The notes below the pieces were generated by a model. The model did no database searches. It was not told where the DNA came from and was given only the letters and a program-made list of their open reading frames with translations. From contig JAYJMM010000102.1 in assembly GCA_037349105.1 (NCBI GenBank), forward strand, positions 3,286,001-3,350,000: a DNA stretch of 64,000 nucleotides, in the 5' to 3' direction. The stretch is from Limnomonas spitsbergensis (taxonomy: Eukaryota; Chlorophyta; Chlorophyceae; Chlamydomonadales). This document shows positions 23,085-35,400 of the stretch, piece by piece. The translations under genes and the position numbers were made by a program. The stretch's first letter is position 1, and each line of letters starts with the position of its first letter.

Positions 23085-26000
23085 ATGGACAGCTTAGAGA
23101 CTTCTTACGCACGGAGGGGTGGTGACGACGCCGAGAGGAGGAACATGCAGATGTCACAGGCTCCCAAGCAGCAAGGCCCGTCTGGACATTTGCTTCACAC
23201 GTCCGGCACTCGGACACGGCAAAAGGTGTGGCATCAGCAAAGCCCCTTGGGTCCAAGCGCGAATTATGGGTCGTCAATTTCCAGTCGCGGGTCTGGGAGT
23301 CGCCCTCGAAGAAGCCCCATGCCCCCCCCCCACACACACACACATTCCCTGACAGAACATTTGCAACACGTCACACCTGGCACCCCCAGTGGCCGAATCT
23401 GACACTCGATGTAGGGCCCCAGGGCCCCATACCCCCAGTGGCCCAATATGACAACCACTCCAGTGATCACACCAGGCACCCCCAGTGGCAACAGCTGGCA
23501 CACTGCTCAACCCCATATTGCACCGTATGGCCCTAAAATGGATGGCCCCATGGCCCAGACCACCAGTACTGACCAGTGGCCAAGCGTGACTCTCACCCCC
23601 TTGACCAAACCTGACACAAGACAATCACTTTATATTCATGAAACTCCCTCTACGCCTATGCCTATGCCTTGCAGACCACGCCCTCTCAGCTGTACGGGAC
23701 AGGAGCCTTCTCGCCCGCCGGTGCTGCACCGTAAGTCTGCCCTGATGCGTCTGTGCAAATGCATGCTGTCCGACTGCACTTGTGTAAGAGTGCTTAGAGG
23801 TGCGATCCCATGAGGGCGCAAAGGGTTGCTCTGGCCCCACAAGGTGTTTCCGTCCCAGTAAATAATGGATGGGGGATGGCAAACCTCTGGTATTCCCGGG
23901 TGCTGGTTAGCTGCACACGGTGTTGAATGGTAGGTAGTAGGTTACCCAGTGCTGCGGCTGAACAGGTGCCTGCCTTCATCCCCGCCTCAGACTGTATATC
24001 TTTCTTTCTTGCTTGCTTTTAAATACACTTGAGCAGCATCGCGGCCTGCGGCTGTGGGGCCTAAGCCTTGTTGCTGGGGCCGCCTGCCGTGGGTTAGTCA
24101 TGATTTGGTCCCCGTGGGCCCAATGCCATCAATCTCATACATGTTCCTCGATCTCTGACTTCCCTGCCACTAGCCAGCGGTAGCCCTACGGTCAGATATG
24201 GGCCGGCATTTGGCTAGTGAGCTCGTGTCCATGTACTGAATACCTCCTTGCCTTTTACTGTTTAGCCGGTACAGACACAGCGCTCGCATGTTGGCGGCGG
24301 CCCAAGCACCATGGCTGGCCACACCTGGAGCCTCTGGCGGACTGTAGCTGATACGTAGCTGGGCCATGAAGAAAGAAATACTGGCATTTGTGATCCTGTG
24401 CCTGTTGCCCTGCCCTGCCCTGCCCTGCCCTGCCCTGCCCTGCCCTGCCGGCCCCTGCAATGCAATGCAATGCAATGCAATGCAATGCAATGCAATGCAA
24501 TGCAATGCAATGCAATGCCCTGCCCCGCCCCGCCCTGCCCTGACCTGACCTGACCTGACCTGCCCCGCCCCGCCCCGCCCCGCCCTGCCCTGCCCTGCCT
24601 GCCCCTGCCCTGCCCTGCCCTGCCGGCCCCTGCCCTGCCCTGCCCTGCCCTGCCCTGCCCTGCCCCGCCCTGCCCTGCCGGCCCCTATCCTGCCCTGCCC
24701 TGCCCTGCCCCGCCCCGACCTGACCTGACCTGACCTGACCTGACCTGACCTGGCCTGGCCTGGCCTGGCCTGACCTGACCTGACCTGACCTGACCTGACC
24801 TGACCTGACCTGACCTGACCTGACCTGACCTGACCTGACCTGACCTGACCTGACCTGGCCTGGCCTGGCCTGACCTGCCTTGCCTGTTGCCCTGCCTTGC
24901 CCTGCCCTGCCCTGCTGTTGCTCTACCCTGCCCTGCACCTGCCTATGTCATTGCACCGCCTGTGCTTCTGCTCCTGTGCCCACCGTTGCACTGCCCTGTA
25001 CCCACCGTTGCACTGCCCTGCGCCCACTGTTGCACTGCCCTGCGCCCACTGTTGCACTGCCCTGTACCCACTGTTGCACTGCCCTGCGCCCACTGTTGCA
25101 CTGCCCTGCGCCCACTGTTGCACTGCCCTGTACCCACTGTTGCACTGCCCTGCGCCCACTGTTGCACTGCCCTGCGCCCACTGTTGCACTGCCCTGCGCC
25201 CACTGTTGCACTGCCCTGCGCCCACTGTTGCACTGCCCTGCGCCCACTGTTGCACTGCCCTGCGCCCACTGTTGCACTGCCCTGCGCCCACTGTTGCACT
25301 GCCCTGCGCCCACTGTTGCACTGCCCTGTACCCACTGTTGCACTGCCCTGTACCCACTGTTGCACTGCCCTGCGCCCACTGTTGCACTGCCCTGTACCCA
25401 CTGTTGCACTGCCCTGCGCCCACTGTTGCACTGCCCTGTACCCACTGTTGCACTGCCCTGTACCCACTGTTGCACTGCCCTGCGCCCACTGTTGCACTGC
25501 CCTGTACCCACTGTTGCACTGCCCTGCGCCCACTGTTGCACTGCCCTGTACCCACTGTTGCACTGCCCTGCGCCCCAAAACACCAGTGCGTCTTTGATCA
25601 ACTACACATCAGTGTTTCTTCGAACAACTTAACTTGGTGTTTCTTAGAACAGCTGCAATTCATTGATTCTTTGTACAGATTCTTTCAACTAGATTTCAGT
25701 TATGAAGTTATTACGGCTGAGGGAGCCTTGTGCAGCCAGATCTGCTGCAGACTCGGAGACATGCCATGACGTATCCCCCGTTCTGTACCAAATCCACTTT
25801 ATTATGGATCATCTGGTGCAAACAGGTATAAATACTGATATCCACCACCACCAACAGGCACGACAAACTGCCTCAAACTTATCTCTACGCTGAGCCGCCG
25901 CCCGCACCCGTCCGGAGACCCAGCAGCGCTGCGGGCGATGCCCAGCAGGCATTATTTGCTGCTATCAGCTCGCAAGGGCTGCTGGCCTACCTGGCTGACC

Positions 26001-29000
26001 CTTCCACGTTCAGAACGGAGAGGCAGCTGGCAGAGATCGCCTCAGCAGCAGCGGCAATAGCTGTCGCAGCTGCAGCAGCAGCTGCCTCCAGCATCGATTT
26101 GCAACAGCAGCAGCAACATCAACAGCAAAAGGGACAGCAGGAACAGCAGCAGCAGCAACAGCAGCAGTCGATCCAGGGGATATGGCGGGGCATCCCGGCC
26201 ACAGCAATCAGTACAGTCCATGGCAGATACGGCAACGTGTCTCAGCCAGCAAGCCCCACCTTTGCGAAGCCAATGAGAACGGTCCGCCCCTTCACCGCAA
26301 CGTCCACCGCTAGGACACCCACGTAAGTATATTTAGGCTCAAGTGAAGAGCTAACTCCCTCCCTCCCTCACTCTGAAAACTGGGCCGACTTCCGTATAAA
26401 GGCATCCTGCCTCTGTTGACAGTGACAGCCGTTCCGCCGTCACCCCCCCCCCTCGTCCCGCCAGGGAAAATAGTTTTGGATCGCCTGGGGCATGTCTCCC
26501 TTCAGGGAATTTACAAGATGCCACCCACGTTTCATCTTTCCTGAGTTGCTCAGCCTTCACCCGATCCTCGACCAGTCATTGCCCCAGGGTTTAGCCTCGA
26601 CCAGTCACGGACTCAATGCCCTATGTTTTATTTGATTATGTTTCTGTTACCCCCTTCCCAAGTAAGGGCGGGCAACAAGCCAAGTTCAATCCCAGCCCTG
26701 GCAGCAGGACCTCATGACCAGTCCATCTCTGAGACTTGCTTCATTGTTTAGCTCACTCCTGCTGCGATCTTTCTCACAAAACAGGCCAACGTCAAGCCAG
26801 GTTCAAACCCAGCAGGGCCTCATTCCCAGCCGAGGCATCGCTTGGATGGAAAAGTGGACCGTCTATAAGCCGATGCCACCGCGCTTCTCACAGCTCCCTG
26901 CTGCGGCTGCCGCCCCCCCTGCCGCCGCACATCGCCCGCCACACGAGATCGCGGCGTGCTCCTCAAAGTGCCCCGAGGGCGAGGAGGAAGAAATTGTGCA
27001 GCAGGACGATGGGGGCGATGTGGAGGAGCAGGTGGGCGAGCAGCACTGTGTCTTTTAGCCCGCTTCACCTACACTTCAGCTACCTCACCTGAACTTAAGC
27101 TGCATCTTCTACACTTAAGCTCTATCACCTGCACTCCAGCAACACCGCCACCTATGGCCTGGGTGATCTAGTGCAGCAAGGTGTCTGTTTCTCCACACTG
27201 GCCACACTGGCCACAGGTAATGGTTCCCCCCCATTGAGCCCAGGGTGGCCCTGCCCAGTGGCCCCCGCAAGTTTGTGCGGCGTACCTTAAATCAACTTTA
27301 TTCTTCTGACTGCTGACTGATCAGGAGGAGGTGCTGCCGGCACCAGTTATGGCATTTGTCCGGGAGGAGGATCCTGCGCTCGCCTCGACGCCGGGAGCAG
27401 ACTCGGCCTGCAGCATCCTCAAGGACTGGATGGAGGATGGAGGTGAAGCCGGCACTAAGGGCGACAGGCGGTCACAGACCTGGAGCGCCCGACAGCTGCT
27501 GCGCCGAGCGGTGCGTGCATGGCTCGCCGCGCTGGACCAGGCTGTAGAGGAGCGCGGGAAGTGCCGGCGGGCGGCGCGGTTCGCGGAAAGGAAGACGATG
27601 CTGGCCGCGCTGCTGGGCTGGGAGGCCACGGTGTGCGAGCTGGTGCGGAGGCGGGGCGCGGACCGCCGCTCGTGCAAGCACGCCAGCAACCGGCTTATGC
27701 GGCGTGCATGGTACGTCCTTAGCCAGGCCAACGGCGCTACTGCCGGATACCTGGCACTGGCCGACGCGCACTGGGCCGCGCATGCGCAGCGGTCGTTGCT
27801 CATGGCTTGGCACGGCCAGCTTGTTCGGACTCGGCGGTATGTCCGGATCTTCTCGGCGCTGGCGAGCGCCTCGTTGGCGCGCATGTTCGAGGCTTGGCAG
27901 CAGGAGCGCTGGCGGTGCGTGCGGCGACGTAATCTCATGGCTCGCGCGGTGCGTTTCTGGACCGCAAACTCTTTGTCCGCTTACTTCCACTGCTGGCTGG
28001 AGCTGCTGAAGGATCGAGACCATGCCAAGCTGGTATCGGAGCTGGCAGACGCCCGGCTTCAACTGCAGCAGCAGCGGGAGGAGAACCTGCGGTTGGCTGC
28101 TGAGCTCGCACGACTGAGCGGCGGGCAAGCAGCGCCCGCCGCATCGCCGCGCTCCTCCTCTCAGTCTGATGTGCTCGCAAGAAGCTCCTCATTGACGTCG
28201 GCAGCGGCGGTGCCGGTGCTGTCTGCGGTTGCGGCTGCGGCTGTTCCCTTCTCTCTCAATGTTGCCTCCCCTGGTTCGTCCGCCTTTCCTATTCCAGTGC
28301 CTCCGGCTGGGGGCTCGCCGAACCCCGGCACTTCCAGGCGAATATCAGGAACAGCTGTTGTTGCCCCCGCTACTCATGCTCCTTCAGCTGCCACTGCTAG
28401 AGCAATGGGCAGCCCTTCCTTGAGACATGTGCAGGGACCGGAGCAAGGCACAGAGGCCTCGTCACACATGGCTCAGCATGACGAGCTCATTAACCTGGAA
28501 AGTGAGTTGGTGGGGGCACCTCGGCCCGAGCTGAGTTCTGAACTGGAGGGTGGGGGAATGGAGGCTCGGAAAGAGGAGGCTCAGCTCGAGCGGCATTTAG
28601 CCCAGGAGGAGGGTGAGGCAATGGAGGAGGCACGGGTTGAGGAGCCGCCTGCACTGGAGGTGGAAAAGGCGGTGGAGGTATCTCAGCAGGAGGAACCCTC
28701 TGCCTTGGATGGGATAAAGGAACTTGAGGAGACTCAGCCCAAACAGCTTTCTGAACTTCAAGGTGTGGCAGTGGAGGAAGCTCAGCCCGAGCCACTGTCT
28801 GTGCTAGAGGGGGGTGAGGCAGTGGTAAGGAGCGAAAGTGAGGAGGCGCTGGCTGCAGGAATCGTTGATCAGGTACCCACGCATAGTTTATCACCTGTGG
28901 GGCTTGGCCATTATAAAGATGCACACCAAGAAGATGTTCAGCAAGAAGACGCAAAACCTGGTCCAACTGATGAGCCAGATGGCACACAGCCGCTGCATGC

Positions 29001-30516
29001 GATTGAGCAAGACGATGCCCAGCCTACTCTAGATATTGTCCCGGATGACACTCAGCAGGAAGGGGCTGCTAGCCCGGATGACACTCAGCAGGAAGTGGCT
29101 GCTAGCCCGGATGACAATCTGTTGAAAGAGGTTGCTAGGCCGGATGACACTCAGCAGGAAGGGGCTGCTAGCCTGGATGACAATCAGCAGGAAGGGGCTG
29201 CTAGCACGGATGACAATCAGCAGGAAGTGGCTGCTAGGCCGGATGACACTCAGCAGGAAGGGGCTGCTAGCCCGGATGACACTCAGCTGGAAGGGGCTGC
29301 TAGCCTGGATGACACTCAGCAGGAAGGGGCTGCTAGCACGGATGACACTCAGCAGGAAGTGGCTGCTAGCCCGGATGACACTCAGCAGGAAGGGGCTGCT
29401 AGCACGGATGACACTCAGCTGGAAGGGGCTGCTAGGCCGGATGACACTCAGCAGGAAGTGGCTGCTTGCCCGAATGACATTCAGCAGGAAGTGGCTGCTG
29501 AACCGGAGGACACTCAGGAGGAAGGGGCTGCTAGCCCAGATGACAATCAGCAGGAAGAGGCTGCTAGCCCGGATGACACTCAGCAGGAAGTGGCTGCTGA
29601 ACTGAAGTACACTCAGCAGGGAGGGGCTGCTAGCCCGGATGACACTCAGCAGGGAGAGGTTGCTGAACCAGATGACACTCAGCAAGAAGGGGCTGCTAGC
29701 CCGGATGACACTCAGCAGGAAGTGGCTGCTGAACCGGAGGACACTCAGGAGGAAGGGGCTGCTAGCCCGGATGACACTCAGCAGGAAGTGGCTGCTAGCC
29801 CGGATGACACTCAGCAGGAAGAGGTTGCTGAACCGGAGTACACTCAGCAGGAAGAGGCTGCTAGCCCGGATGACACTCAGCAGGAAGGGGCTGCTAGCCC
29901 GGATGACACTCAGCAGGAAGAGGCTGCTAGCCCGGATGACACTCAGCAGGAAGTGGCTGCTGAACTGAAGTACACTCAGCAGGGAGGGGCTGCTAGCCCG
30001 GATGACACTCAGCAGGAAGAGGTTGCTGAACCAGATGACACTCAGCAAGAAGGGGCTGCTAGCCCGGATGACACTCAGCAGGAAGAGGTTGCTGAACCAG
30101 ATGACACTCAGCAAGAAGGGGCTGCTAGCCCGGATGACACTCAGCAGGAAGTGGCTGCTGAACCGGAGGACACTCAGGAGGAAGGGGCTGCTAGCCCGGA
30201 TGACACTCAGCAGGAAGAGGCTGCTAGCCCGGATGACACTCAGCAGGAAGAGGTTGCTGAACCAGATTACACTCAGCGGGAAGGGGCTACGAGCCCGGAT
30301 GACACTCAGCAGGAAGGGGCTGCTGAACCGGATGACACTCAGCAGGAACGGGCTGCTGAACCGGATGACACTCAGCAGGAAGGGGCTGCTAGCCCGGATG
30401 ACACTCAGCAGGAAGGGGCTGCTAGCCCGGATGACACTCAGCAGGAAGTGGCTGCTGAACCGAATGACACTCAGCTGGAAGGGGTTGCTGACCTGGATGG
30501 CCCTCAGACGGAATGA
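23085..30516 (+). CDS. Gln-rich, Sfi1-like repeat protein with long acidic 11-residue repeat
   Basis: Five exons with agreeing phases: 23085-23225, 23675-23730, 25858-26322, 26785-27031 and 27325-30516, giving 1366 residues. The start is the ATG at 23085 (MDSLETSYARR). After an Ala-rich stretch comes a poly-Gln run (about 147-165). Residues about 355-530 are basic, Trp-rich helices spaced like Sfi1 repeats (AVRAWL, LLGWE, LLMAWH, MFEAWQ, HCWLELL), then a short coiled coil near 536-568. Sfi1-type repeats bind centrin in basal bodies and calcium-sensitive fibres; that role is inferred here. A Ser/Pro/Ala linker and Glu-rich segment precede about 44 copies of an 11-residue repeat (DDTQQEGAASP type) to the end. 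The repeat keeps the frame for 1.47 kb, which argues that it is translated. Exons 1 and 2 are the least certain. Confidence 0.7.
24409..24935. repeat. Pentanucleotide arrays in intron 2 of Gln-rich gene
   Basis: Runs of 5-mers follow each other without a break: ccctg, then caatg (about 19 copies), ccctg/ccccg, acctg and ggcct. The period stays at 5 while the sequence switches, as if one array mutated and re-expanded in blocks. Confidence 0.97.
24985..25575. repeat. 22-bp satellite, about 27 copies
   Basis: Units of gttgcactgccctg plus cgcccact or tacccact. Nearly the only variation is cg versus ta at one site. Because 22 is not a multiple of 3 and the unit has no stop, all six frames stay open. 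The apparent proteins here are artefacts. Confidence 0.97.
29041..30510 (+). repeat. 33-bp coding repeat, about 44 copies
   Basis: Units encode 11 residues centred on DDTQQE. A larger block, including the ELKYTQQGG variant and its neighbours, occurs twice (about 29580-29760 and 29940-30180), which indicates segmental duplication inside the array. Other frames are open only because of the repeat. Confidence 0.97.
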
Positions 30517-31295
30517 AGGGGTTGTCGAGGGTTGCTAAGAGGAGGCTGAGGCAGAGGGAGGTCAAGTGGAGGAGGCTGGTCGGGGGTGGCATGGGTAGGC
30601 TGAGCCTCATACAGCTTTTCTTGGCCCAAACGATGTACATAGCGAAAGCATCATTGAGTAACGCGAGCGACTGTCTGATGTTTGCCTGTCCTCTCTTTCT
30701 TGTCTGACATATGTAGGAAGGGGAAAGCTAATGTTCCTCTTCTCCCGCCTGCTCAGTTCTCTCTTCTCCTTTTGGCCGCTGCCAATTTTTAGTCATTTCA
30801 GCTCCATATCGGCCAACAACCTTCCTGCTAGTTTTGGCAACCTACTAGTTGTGCCTATAATTATTGCTTAGCTAAACAAAACAGCACATACGCTCATGAC
30901 TTTTCGTATGAGCAAGGAACTTAGTACACGAGGAGGTAGCAAGTCATGAAGGCAACAAAACAAGCTCTTTCATCCCAACATATTTTCTTTGTTAAGACGT
31001 GTTGAAAATATATTTGCAGACTCATGAGGGGGGCATCGTTTGGACATGGGCCTGACATATTGACATATAACATGAATGTATAATGCTATCGATATGATCT
31101 TTTGGTAGCAGGTGCCTGGGTAAGCATTACAATACATTCTAAGTATACAGTGCCAGTAACGCATACCCGCTCTTTAAGTATTGCGAATTGTCTCGAACAC
31201 TACCGATAGTGCATCTTTGATTTTGCATCGAGCACAGGCAAAATAGATTGATCAGATGTACAGCCCTACTGCTCGTCGTGACATTTTATATGATA

Positions 31296-31345
31296 ATACA
31301 CCTTTGGGCCCCGAGCAAGAAGGCACGGCCACATCAGGTATATCC
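31296..31345 (-). mobile_element. LINE 3' tail, minus strand
   Basis: The reverse complement reads gatgtggccgtgccttctt then gctcggggcccaaaggtgta, the family tail. Confidence 0.5.
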
Positions 31346-31532
31346 AGCTGTCTTGATGTGAGAAACAAAAAAGAGGGGGGCACGGGAGGAGAAAAGCAGG
31401 AACTGAAGTCGGTGGGAAACAAAAGGCTGGACAAGAAGGGCTGCCAAAGGAATCTCACAGCCTCTGAAACAGACGTGCCTCAAGAATGAGTGGACAGGTA
31501 GCAAGGGCTGAGGTAGTCATGGCAGATGTTGG

Positions 31533-31603
31533 CAGTTTATTTCATAACGTTACCCCTCTAGGCCTTGCTCGAAAGGCTGGCCGCTTGGGCGCCCACTTTT
31601 CTT
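31533..31603 (-). mobile_element. LINE 3' tail, minus strand
   Basis: The reverse complement contains gtgggcgcccaagcggcc, a cctttcgagcaaggcc block and gaggggtaacgttatg, matching the family tail closely. Confidence 0.65.
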
Positions 31604-32421
31604 TTGTGAAGGACAACGTAAGGGAAAGATGTAGGAGGGGTGGAGAAGATCACACGCAGGGTGAAGCAGAATCCAAGAACAAATACCAGTAAGTCAGCAG
31701 TTTCATCCCAGCTTTTGTGTCCAGCCTAAATAAAACCTCTGAAGTACGTATGACAAACCATTTATATTATACCCCCAGGCCCCCACCCTACTTTGGAGGG
31801 GGAAATATAACGTAATCGAATCTAGAGATGAAACGTCATCCAACCTACTTTGGGGGGGGGCCTTCACCCCATATGGCACAGCTGCATGTCCTGCTCATGT
31901 AACGGCAGTGTTAAGTTAAACGGGGCCTCTGAGGGCACAAGCTCGTTCTCAAATGCAGGTCCGTCTCCAGCATGGTTGTCAAGGTCAAGGCTGCATGTCG
32001 AGAGAATGGACTCAGGACATCAAGGCAGTGCCTGCAGGAGACCGTGCACTTCGCAGTTTCGGGGCAGCTTCTGGCGGCGGTTGCAGGCTTCGATTCCAAT
32101 AGTTTACACGTGGTGCTATCGTACACCCGAGAACGCATGCAGGGCATGTCATGGGAACAAACAGATTGACAATTCAGGAATCAAAAGGCTAGCAGCCTCC
32201 TCAGCACACCATGAAACAAAATAATCATACATGGCGAAAAGAACAAAAGTCCAGAGTCACCTCCTACATCACCAGCAGCCCATGACGATCGTCAGCACAA
32301 GAACAACATCCACACTTGCCAAGCTGATGCTACCCTAGACGGCAACCAAAGGTGTGAAGCCTCCCCCCACATGAACACACAAGGACGTAAAAGCGTCCCT
32401 CCGGATAGTCGGCAGGACACA

Positions 32422-35400
32422 TCAGTCCCTGTTGCTTGGCACCAGGATGCCGTACCCGTCGCTCTGCCTGCGGTATATCACCTGCATGCTGTCCGACTCC
32501 ATCTCCCTGCGGACAGCATCATGGCCGGTACGGCTTTCAAATCCAGGAAGAAACGAGCGGGGCTGAACTTGACCAGGGGGGCAAGTATTGCACCCTAGCG
32601 ATTACCAAGCAAAGAACATCACCAGCGACGGGGTCAGGTATCACAACACTTCATCCCCTGCTTTCATTCAGCCGGCGGGGGAATCATACCAGGGATGGGG
32701 GAGACAGACCTTGGCTGCAATCATGTTACCGTATGTCATTCTGTGGCACTGCTCAAAATAATCACAGCAAGGCCACGTCCCATGCGCCAATCTGTATCCC
32801 TCAAGAGTCAGACGTGAACCATAAATATCTAATATTCTGCCACCGTCCCGTCCATGCCGTCATGCCTTGTTAAAGGAAAACCATGGTACAATACCAGTTT
32901 GTTCACAACCGGCGTCTCCATCATAACCCTAAACCCTGTAACCTAAACCCATTGCTACCGCTCACCTAAAGACAAAGAAGTCATGTCCAACAGCCTCCAT
33001 GGCGTCAATAGCCTCGTCCACCGTCATCAGGTCCAGCTCCACTTTCTGCATCGTCGGGTGGAATTGAGGCGGGGAGGCAGAAGCGCGCATGAGGGAAAGA
33101 AATCAAGGCATTCCAGGTTAACCCGATCCTGTTCGTAGCCCGGCAGAACAGCATGCAGGCTAGAGGAGGCAGAACAGAGTCGGACGGCCATCAACGCTTC
33201 AAGGCAAAGCAATCCTGATTTTTTTTAATTGAGCCCATGCCCAGCCCAGCCGGCAGGCACATCACTTCTATGAGCGTGTCCTATCCAGCCACTTCTATGA
33301 GCGTGTCCTATCCCTCCCCCCCAAAGCCCCATGGCGTCAGAAAGCAATCTCCCCCCGAACCCCTCTAAAAGTAGGACCGACAAAGCCAAGCCCAAAAACA
33401 TTCAAGAGGGGGCTTCGCACCGGTCCGAGCTGCCTTGGCTCATGGCACCAATACCTCCCCTCATGAGCCCCACCTTGGACCTGCGCACAAGCGCTGGGAA
33501 CTCCTGGTTTAGCTCTGCAAACTGCTTGTTGAGCGCCTCAGTCTCCTTGAACACCTGAGTCTCGTATTTCACCTGCGCCAGGTATAGCCCGGGCGGACAG
33601 GGATCAGGGTTGTTGTCACAGTGTCATCGCATCACCCTCGTGGATCTATAAAATGTACCGGCAGTCACCGTCAAAGCCCAGCACCTGCACCAGGTAAACT
33701 CCAACAGACAGGGCTCAGGGTTAACCATCACCAGATCACCATCAGAGCATGAAAGCCTAGGTCGGATCGGGAATCGCAGAAACCTGTGGATTGGCCCTTC
33801 CTCATGGGATATCTTAAGCCCTGAAGCACCAAGCCCTACCGCCATGTATAGGCGTGCGTAGCAGGGTGCTGCGTGTGCATACCCAGCTGCCATTGGGCCA
33901 GCTTCCGCTCACCTCCTGCAGGTACTCCTGGAACTCTTGCTCCTCAATTTCCGGCTCGTGGGGTCCAGCACGTCCCGGCCACTTGCCTCGGGCCACTGCC
34001 AGGGCCTTTAACTTGGTCAGCTTGCGCTCAATCTGCGGTGCAGGAAGCAGGATAAGGAGTATAAATTTAGATCCCTGATCAGCTTGCGATCAATATGTGG
34101 GGCATCGGAAGACGCGAGGGCTAGATGCCTGACAAGCACGAGGGCAATTAAAACATATCTCGGCTACACTTAAGCCCCGTCTCTGTGTCATGGGTAGAGG
34201 CTTCATGTGCAAATTGCTAGGGTTGCCACTTTTGGTCATGCTGTTCTTCTGCTGTCACATGCACCCTGTGACAGCCCTTGGCCACCAGCATTGGCAGGCT
34301 CCTGCCCTCTTCAGGAGCGCAGCTTTAACGGATTGGGTGATGGCTGATATTCCTTTTTGGCCGGAAGGCCCCACCGGCGGACCCCCCCTGCGGCCGCGAA
34401 GAGCCCGATTGGGTCAAAACCTAGACCGGACTGCGGTCCACAGCCCAACCAGCCTGGCAGGAAATTCATCAAGCCTCTGTCTGGAGGATGAGACCGTAGC
34501 CACAAGGGGTGTTGCGGCTGGGAACGATGAGGTGCTGGGGGGGGGGGGTGAATCGGGCAGGAGCTAACAGGGCAGTACTGTGGTGACGGATGGAGAGAGG
34601 GCCTGTAGCTGGGCACTTCATAATCGATTGCAGAGCAAAAAAAAATACAGCTCTGGCATAGGTCACCCAGGTGAAACTGCTTATAAAGCCCTCATTCACC
34701 AGCTGGGCATGGGACATCTTATACGCCCCCCCAGGTCCCAGGTATATAAAAAATACATTGTAACGAGCGCCCCGCCTGGCGCTTTGCCCGAGTGACCGGT
34801 GGAGAAGGGAGTATTGCAATACTTGTAGCATGCATGCGCCACATCGGCAGGGGGTGCTGCTGGGATATGTTATGTGGTTCAAGTTCTGCCAATGTTGCAG
34901 ACTTGCAGCAACTGCCGCGTATTGCTTGTTGTCATTGTGCCCGATATGCGGCGTGTGATCTACTACTGTGCAATGCTTACACTTTTCTTTCTATTTGGCA
35001 GCATCTGCCATTTGTTGTTCCTTGCTCGTTGTAAATCTTCCAGTTTGCAACATATGCCGTAGGGCAGTGCATTGCTTGTTGTCTTTCTGCCTGTTCCTCA
35101 GCCTACACCATGCACTATTAGCTGTCTTTTTGTTTCTTGAACAACATCTGTGGTGCGCTGCTTAGCTGTCTTACAAGGAAGCCCATCATGGCTATGTGGG
35201 ACGGCTTGTGCATGACTTGACAGCCCAAAGGTGTAACGTCATTGTCATGCATGCGTTGTGTCACCAAAGGAAATGTCTTAGTTCGTTGACTTCAATTAGT
35301 TGGTAGGCATCCGGCTTACTAGCGTTTTGCGCTTAAAAAAATTGCATCGGTGGCGAAATGTTCGCAGTCGACATTTGAAACGTCAAGAAAGCCCCACACT

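Larger units (their letters stand above)
30517..32421. other. Intergenic between convergent genes
   Basis: No gene is recognised. It contains two minus-strand LINE tails (31296-31345 and 31533-31603) and AT-rich sequence at 30800-31250. The 3' UTRs of both flanking genes lie here. Confidence 0.6.

Noticed and set aside
24255..25769. Long open frames on both strands (about 210-290 codons)
   Set aside because: They arise from pentamer and 22-bp arrays that contain no stop in any frame.
29029..30538. Minus-strand and second plus-frame readings rich in Leu/Ser or Arg/Lys
   Set aside because: They are shadows of the 33-bp coding repeat; only one frame joins to exons with matching phase and to the Sfi1-like region.
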